A DNA stretch of 64,000 nucleotides from the NCBI RefSeq assembly GCF_000518665.1, contig NZ_JAEA01000010.1, positions 62,001 through 126,000 of the forward strand, read 5' to 3'. Positions 59,749 through 64,000 of this stretch are shown in pieces. The translations under genes and the position numbers were made by a program. A model generated the notes under the pieces. The model worked only from the letters and a program-made list of their open reading frames with translations, was not told the origin of the DNA and did no database searches. The stretch's first letter is position 1; each line of letters opens with the position of its first letter. This DNA is from Microvirga flocculans ATCC BAA-817. Its GTDB lineage: Bacteria > Pseudomonadota > Alphaproteobacteria > Rhizobiales > Beijerinckiaceae.

Positions 59749-60398
59749 CGGTGCGCGGCCTCCTGCCGTTCCAGAATGCCGGCGGCGGCCGTCACGGCGG
59801 CCGCGGGACCGTCCGGATGGGACCAGACCGCATCGCCCAGGGCGATGAACTCGGCGTTCGTGGCCGCGAGCCTCTCGACCGTATCGAGGCCCGGCGCATA
59901 GGCTACGCAGGGCGTCTCGAAGATCTCGGCCCACCAGGAGGCCCGGTCCACCACGCTGTCGAGGGAGGGCAGGGACCCGTCCGGACGGGGCTCGCCGAAG
60001 AGCAGGTAATCCGCCCCGCCTTCGCCGAAGGTCATGGCGTCGTCCCTGGTGCGGATCGCCCCCACGCCGACGGCGCGTTCGGATTTCAGGCGCTCGCGCA
60101 ATTCGCGAAGGCGGGCCGCATCGCCCGCGATGTGCACTCCGTCGGCGCCGCCCCGGGCGGCGACCGTGGCCAGATCCGCCATGCCGTCCGCGGTCACGAG
60201 CACGGCTGTCCCATGCTCCTGGGCCGCGGGCGCCAGGGCCTTCACCAGATTGGTCAGGGTGCGCTCGTCGGCGGTCTTGAGCCGCAGCAGGACGGCGGCC
60301 ACGGCTCCGGTCGCGCAGGCCTCGGAAAGACGCGGCGCGAAGGAGGCGTCCTCCAGGACGGGGGTGATGAGATAGAGGCGGGCGGCGGTATCGGCCAT
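59745..60398 (-). CDS. Thiamine-phosphate synthase-like protein
   Basis: A 217-residue TIM-barrel protein of the ThiE family. The N-terminal LYLITPVLEDASFAPRLSEA and GADGVHIAGDAARLRELRER match ThiE, but the substrate-binding Q-L-R-x-K motif reads LLRLK and the usual N-D-x-x-x-L-A element reads TADGMADLA. The phosphate-binding end is only loosely kept. It may be a divergent ThiE or a TenI-like non-catalytic relative. No thi genes are adjacent. It is coupled to the Sel1 gene. Confidence 0.8.
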   Translation of the reverse strand: MADTAARLYLITPVLEDASFAPRLSEACATGAVAAVLLRLKTADERTLTNLVKALAPAAQEHGTAVLVTADGMADLATVAARGGADGVHIAGDAARLRELRERLKSERAVGVGAIRTRDDAMTFGEGGADYLLFGEPRPDGSLPSLDSVVDRASWWAEIFETPCVAYAPGLDTVERLAATNAEFIALGDAVWSHPDGPAAAVTAAAGILERQEAAHR

Positions 60399-60442
60399 GG
60401 ATCTGAAGGTCACCAAAAAGGAAAGACACCGTTCCCATAACG

Positions 60443-60469
60443 AAAACGGGGCCATCTTGCGAGGCCCCG
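60443..60469 (-). terminator. Terminator of the tkt-gap-pgk-fba operon
   Basis: On the minus strand CGGGGCC (60469-60463), loop of 9 nt, GGCCCCG (60453-60447), then TTTT (60446-60443). Located about 40 nt after the fba stop codon. Confidence 0.8.
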
Positions 60470-60505
60470 CTTCTCGATCATGATTAAGGCAAAAGCCGGA
60501 TCGGG

Positions 60506-61594
60506 TTACTCCGCCGCCTGCTTGGCCGTGCCGAAGGTCGGGTCGAGCTCGCCGGAGGCGTAGCGCTTGGCCATCTCGGCCAGGGTGAACACGCGCTTGA
60601 TCTTCGAGGCCTGGCCGGCGGTGTTGAACTCCTGGAAGCGCTGCTTGCAGAGCTTCGTCATGGCTTCCATGGCGGGCTTCAGGTACTTGCGCGGGTCGAA
60701 CTCGCCCGGGTTCTCGGCGAGAACTTTGCGGATCTGGCCGGTCATCGCCATGCGGTTGTCGGTGTCGATGTTGATCTTGCGCACGCCGTGCTTGATGCCG
60801 CGCTGGATCTCTTCCACCGGCACGCCCCAGGTCGGCTTCATCTGGCCGCCGTACTGGTTGATGATGTCCTGCAGGTCCTGCGGAACCGAGGACGAGCCGT
60901 GCATCACGAGGTGCGTGTTCGGGAGCTTCTTGTGGATCTCCTCGATCACGTGCATGGCGAGGATCGCGCCGTCGGGCTTGCGGGTGAACTTGTAGGCGCC
61001 GTGCGAGGTGCCCATGGCGATGGCGAGCGCGTCGACCTTCGTCTCGGCCACGAACTTCACGGCCTCGTCCGGGTTCGTCAGGAGCTGGTCGTGCGAGAGC
61101 TTGCCTTCCGCGCCGTGGCCGTCTTCCTTGTCGCCCATGCCGGTTTCGAGGGAGCCGAGCACGCCGAGCTCGCCCTCAACCGAGATGCCGCCGAGATGGG
61201 CCATCTCGACCACCTTCCGGGTCACGCCGACATTGTAGTCCCAGTCGCCGGGGGTCTTGCCATCGGCCTTGAGCGAGCCGTCCATCATCACCGAGGTGAA
61301 GCCGGCCTGGATGGCGGTCATGCAGGTGGCGGGCTCGTTGCCGTGGTCGAGGTGCACGCAGACCGGGATCTGCGGGTAGATTTCGGTCACCGCGTCCATC
61401 ATGTGCTTGAGCATGACGTCGTTGGCGTATTGGCGCGCGCCGCGGGACGCCTGGATGATCACCGGGGCGTCGACTTCGCCCGCCGCCGCCATGATCGCGA
61501 GCGCCTGCTCCATGTTGTTGATGTTGAAGGCAGGCACGCCATAGCCGTGCTCGGCTGCGTGATCCAGAAGCTGCCTCATCGTGATGCGCGCCAT
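60506..61594 (-). CDS. fba: Class II fructose-bisphosphate aldolase
   Basis: A 362-aa Zn-dependent aldolase (fructose 1,6-bisphosphate to GAP + DHAP). Visible are [20 protein letters not shown], the zinc site [54 protein letters not shown] and [10 protein letters not shown]. The C-terminal helix and [20 protein letters not shown] match the Cbb-type class IIA form. CGGAGGA precedes the ATG. Confidence 0.97.
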   Translation of the reverse strand: MARITMRQLLDHAAEHGYGVPAFNINNMEQALAIMAAAGEVDAPVIIQASRGARQYANDVMLKHMMDAVTEIYPQIPVCVHLDHGNEPATCMTAIQAGFTSVMMDGSLKADGKTPGDWDYNVGVTRKVVEMAHLGGISVEGELGVLGSLETGMGDKEDGHGAEGKLSHDQLLTNPDEAVKFVAETKVDALAIAMGTSHGAYKFTRKPDGAILAMHVIEEIHKKLPNTHLVMHGSSSVPQDLQDIINQYGGQMKPTWGVPVEEIQRGIKHGVRKINIDTDNRMAMTGQIRKVLAENPGEFDPRKYLKPAMEAMTKLCKQRFQEFNTAGQASKIKRVFTLAEMAKRYASGELDPTFGTAKQAAE

Positions 61595-61648
61595 CGTATC
61601 CTCCGTATTGGGCGCCCCTCTTAAAGCGCGCCGAAACTGAACCGTACC

Positions 61649-62839
61649 TTAAGCCCTCAGCGCTTCCACGCCCGGAAGCGCCTTGCCTTCCATCCATTCG
61701 AGGAAGGCGCCGCCTGCCGTCGATACATAGGTGAAGTTCTCGGCCACCCCAGCATGGTTGAGGGCCGCGACCGTGTCGCCGCCGCCCGCTACCGAGACGA
61801 GCTTGCCTTCCTTCGTGCGCTGAGCCGCATGGCGGGCCGCAGCCACCGTGCCCTGATCGAAGGGCGGGATCTCGAAGGCGCCGAGCGGGCCGTTCCACAC
61901 GAGCGTCGCCGCGTCGTTGATGGCGGCGTTGATGCGCTCGACCGATTGCGAGCCCACGTCGAGGATCATCTGGTCCTCGGGGATCGCGTCGATGCCGTAG
62001 GTGTGGTTCACCGCGCCGGCCTTGAATTCATAGGCGCAGACCCCGTCGACGGGCAGGATGATCGCGCAATTGGACGTGCGCGCCTTCTCGATGATGCGAA
62101 GCGCCGTCGCGGCGAGATCCTTCTCGGCCAGCGACTTGCCGACATTGAGGCCCGTCGCGTGCACGAAGGTGTTGGCCATGCCGCCGCCGATCACGAGGGC
62201 GTCGACCTTGGTGACGAGGTTTTCGAGCAGGTCGATCTTGGTGGAAACCTTCGCGCCGCCGACGATGGCGACCACGGGGCGCTTCGGCGCTTCGAGGCCC
62301 TTGGTGAGCGCATCGAGCTCCTGCTGCATGGTGCGCCCGGCATAAGCAGGCAGCACGCGGGCAAGGCCCTCCGTCGAGGCGTGGGCGCGGTGCGCGGCGG
62401 AGAAGGCGTCGTTCACATAGAGGTCGCCGAGCTTCGCGAGGGCCGAGACGAAGGCGGGGTCGTTCTTCTCCTCGCCCGCGTGGAAGCGGGTGTTTTCCAG
62501 AAGAAGCACGTCGCCGCCCTTGAGGGCGGCGACGGCCTTTTCGGCAACCTCTCCGATGCAGTCATCGGCGAAGGCCACGTTCTTCTTGAGATGCAGCGAG
62601 ACCGCTTCTGCAACCGGCTTCAGCGACTCCTTCGGATCGCGTCCCTTCGGGCGTCCGAAATGGGCGAGCAGGATCACCTTGCCCCCCTTGTCGGCGATTT
62701 CCCGGATGGTGGGGAGCACGCGCTCGATGCGCGTGGCGTCCGTCACCTTGCCGTTCTCCATGGGGACGTTGAGGTCCACACGGACGAGAACGCGTTTTCC
62801 CTGGACGTCGGCTTGGTCGAGCGTGCGGAAGGCGGTCAT
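61649..62839 (-). CDS. pgk: Phosphoglycerate kinase
   Basis: A 396-aa enzyme (1,3-bisphosphoglycerate + ADP to 3-phosphoglycerate + ATP). Signature segments are [72 protein letters not shown] and [20 protein letters not shown]. Second gene before fba, 54 nt upstream. AGGAGAG precedes the ATG. Confidence 0.98.
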   Translation of the reverse strand: MTAFRTLDQADVQGKRVLVRVDLNVPMENGKVTDATRIERVLPTIREIADKGGKVILLAHFGRPKGRDPKESLKPVAEAVSLHLKKNVAFADDCIGEVAEKAVAALKGGDVLLLENTRFHAGEEKNDPAFVSALAKLGDLYVNDAFSAAHRAHASTEGLARVLPAYAGRTMQQELDALTKGLEAPKRPVVAIVGGAKVSTKIDLLENLVTKVDALVIGGGMANTFVHATGLNVGKSLAEKDLAATALRIIEKARTSNCAIILPVDGVCAYEFKAGAVNHTYGIDAIPEDQMILDVGSQSVERINAAINDAATLVWNGPLGAFEIPPFDQGTVAAARHAAQRTKEGKLVSVAGGGDTVAALNHAGVAENFTYVSTAGGAFLEWMEGKALPGVEALRA

Positions 62840-62852
62840 GGGGCAGCTCTCC

Positions 62853-63860
62853 TTAGATGAGCTTCGCCAGAGCGATGGCGGTGTCAGCCATGCGGTTCGA
62901 GAAGCCCCATTCGTTGTCGTACCAGGACAGCACGCGCACGAAGTTGCCTTCCATCACCTTGGTCTGGTCCATGTGGAAGACCGAGGAATGCGGATCGTGG
63001 TTGAAGTCGGAGGAGACGTTCGGGGCGTTCGTGTAGCCGAGGATGCCCTTCAACGGGCCGTCGGCTGCCGCTTTGATCGCCGCGTTGATCTCTTCCTTCG
63101 TGGTGTTTTTCTTGGCCACAAACTTGAAGTCGACGACCGACACGTTCGGGGTCGGCACGCGGATCGAGGAGCCGTCGAGCTTGCCGTTCAGCTCCGGCAG
63201 AACGAGGCCCACGGCCTTCGCCGCGCCGGTCGAGGTCGGGATCATGTTCAGGGCCGCCGCGCGGGCGCGGTAGAGGTCCTTGTGCATCTGATCCAGCGTC
63301 GGCTGGTCGTTGGTGTACGAGTGGATCGTCGTCATGAAGCCCTTCTCGATGCCCACCGTCTCGTGAAGCACCTTCGCCACGGGGGCGAGGCAGTTCGTGG
63401 TGCAGGAGGCGTTCGAGATGACGATGTGATCCTTCGTCAGCTTGTCGTGGTTCACGCCGTAGACGACCGTCAGGTCCGCCCCGTCGGCGGGGGCCGAGAC
63501 GATGACGCGCTTCGCGCCGGCGGCGAGGTGAGCGGAGGCCTTCTCCTTCGAGGTGAAGATGCCGGTGCACTCCATGGCGATGTCCACGCCGAGCTCACGG
63601 TGAGGCAGGGTCGCCGGATCCTTGATGGCCGTGACCCTGATCTTCTTGCCGTTGATGACCAGGAACTCGCCGTCGACGGCGACCTCGGCCGGGAAACGGC
63701 CATGGACGGAGTCGAAGCGGAGCAGGTGAGCGTTCGTCTCGACGGGGCCGAGATCGTTGATGGCGACCACCTCGATGTCCTTGCGGCCGCTCTCCACGAT
63801 GCCCCGCAGGATGTTGCGTCCGATGCGACCGAACCCGTTGATCGCGACCTTCACCGTCAT
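62853..63860 (-). CDS. gap: Glyceraldehyde-3-phosphate dehydrogenase, type I
   Basis: A 335-aa NAD(P)-dependent enzyme. The Rossmann start is [20 protein letters not shown], and the catalytic Cys is in [20 protein letters not shown]. Others are [20 protein letters not shown] and [20 protein letters not shown]. Length normal. It lies 13 nt upstream of pgk and about 45 nt downstream of tkt. Confidence 0.98.
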   Translation of the reverse strand: MTVKVAINGFGRIGRNILRGIVESGRKDIEVVAINDLGPVETNAHLLRFDSVHGRFPAEVAVDGEFLVINGKKIRVTAIKDPATLPHRELGVDIAMECTGIFTSKEKASAHLAAGAKRVIVSAPADGADLTVVYGVNHDKLTKDHIVISNASCTTNCLAPVAKVLHETVGIEKGFMTTIHSYTNDQPTLDQMHKDLYRARAAALNMIPTSTGAAKAVGLVLPELNGKLDGSSIRVPTPNVSVVDFKFVAKKNTTKEEINAAIKAAADGPLKGILGYTNAPNVSSDFNHDPHSSVFHMDQTKVMEGNFVRVLSWYDNEWGFSNRMADTAIALAKLI

Positions 63861-63904
63861 AGTCTTAGCTCCCTTGTGTAACGAGGCCCTGTTCGTTGCG
63901 AGCC

Positions 63905-64000
63905 TCAGAGATTGTGTGTCCGCAGAACCTTTTCCACCACGGCCTCCGCCGTGATGCCGAAATGCTTGTACAGGTCCTTGTAGGGCGCGCTGGCGCCGAA
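63905..64000 (-). CDS. tkt: Transketolase, C-terminal end (cut by window)
   Basis: Only the last 31 codons are in the window, encoding [20 protein letters not shown] and then [11 protein letters not shown] before TGA. This is the conserved transketolase C-terminal tail (FGASAP...YKHFGITAE). It is the first gene of a tkt-gap-pgk-fba order shared by many alphaproteobacteria. Confidence 0.9.
   Translation of the reverse strand, partial: FGASAPYKDLYKHFGITAEAVVEKVLRTHNL

Overview
The window looks like chromosomal DNA from a GC-rich alphaproteobacterium of the order Hyphomicrobiales (Rhizobiales), probably Methylobacteriaceae or a relative such as Microvirga; the genus is inference. The pointers are a set of mostly alphaproteobacterial families (CpdR, RcdA, GapR, the DUF1013/TrcR family, DUF1036, DUF1192, DUF1244, aa3-type cytochrome oxidase subunit IV), a transhydrogenase alpha subunit split into two genes, and zinc-free L36.

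Layout. 1-12 kb is housekeeping: an Hsp20 gene with a probable ROSE RNA thermometer, hydrolases, hisN, an MFS carrier, two N-formylglutamate amidohydrolase-like genes, cpdR, tRNA-Val, rpmJ, pyruvate kinase, an EamA exporter and gapR. About 12.15-26.47 kb is an accessory block bounded by two 214-bp direct repeats (about 96% identical) made of the gapR 3' end, its terminator and the last codons of a thioesterase gene. The block carries a seven-repeat RTX protein, an ApbE/PepSY-flavoreductase/DUF2271 redox cluster with its own two-component system, a GbsR-cioA-cioB-DUF2474 cytochrome bd operon, and a GAF protein. No integrase or transposase was seen in it.

26.6-64 kb returns to core genes: thioesterase, DUF1989, cell-wall enzymes (DUF882/M15 and an L,D-transpeptidase), oligopeptidase F, an ABC1 kinase, a glycosyltransferase, pntAA-pntAB-pntB, rpsU, purEK, two divergent DUF465 genes, prpE, a TrcR-family gene, a quinone oxidoreductase, rcdA, rpmE, an exporter ABC protein, proline iminopeptidase, a MotA/OmpA-like pair, an inositol monophosphatase, a ThiE-like/Sel1 pair, and the tkt-gap-pgk-fba operon.

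How they work together. In the accessory block, the fused NADPH flavoreductase/PepSY membrane protein, the exported DUF2271 protein with a clear ApbE flavinylation motif, and ApbE itself suggest an extracytoplasmic FMN-based electron-transfer chain. The adjacent bd oxidase operon has an FNR/FixK-type box and a palindromic operator, so the block reads as a redox/respiration package. Among the core genes, cpdR and rcdA (adaptors for CtrA proteolysis), gapR and the trcR-like gene are cell-cycle factors, and a TTAA-N7-TTAA CtrA-type site lies upstream of rcdA.
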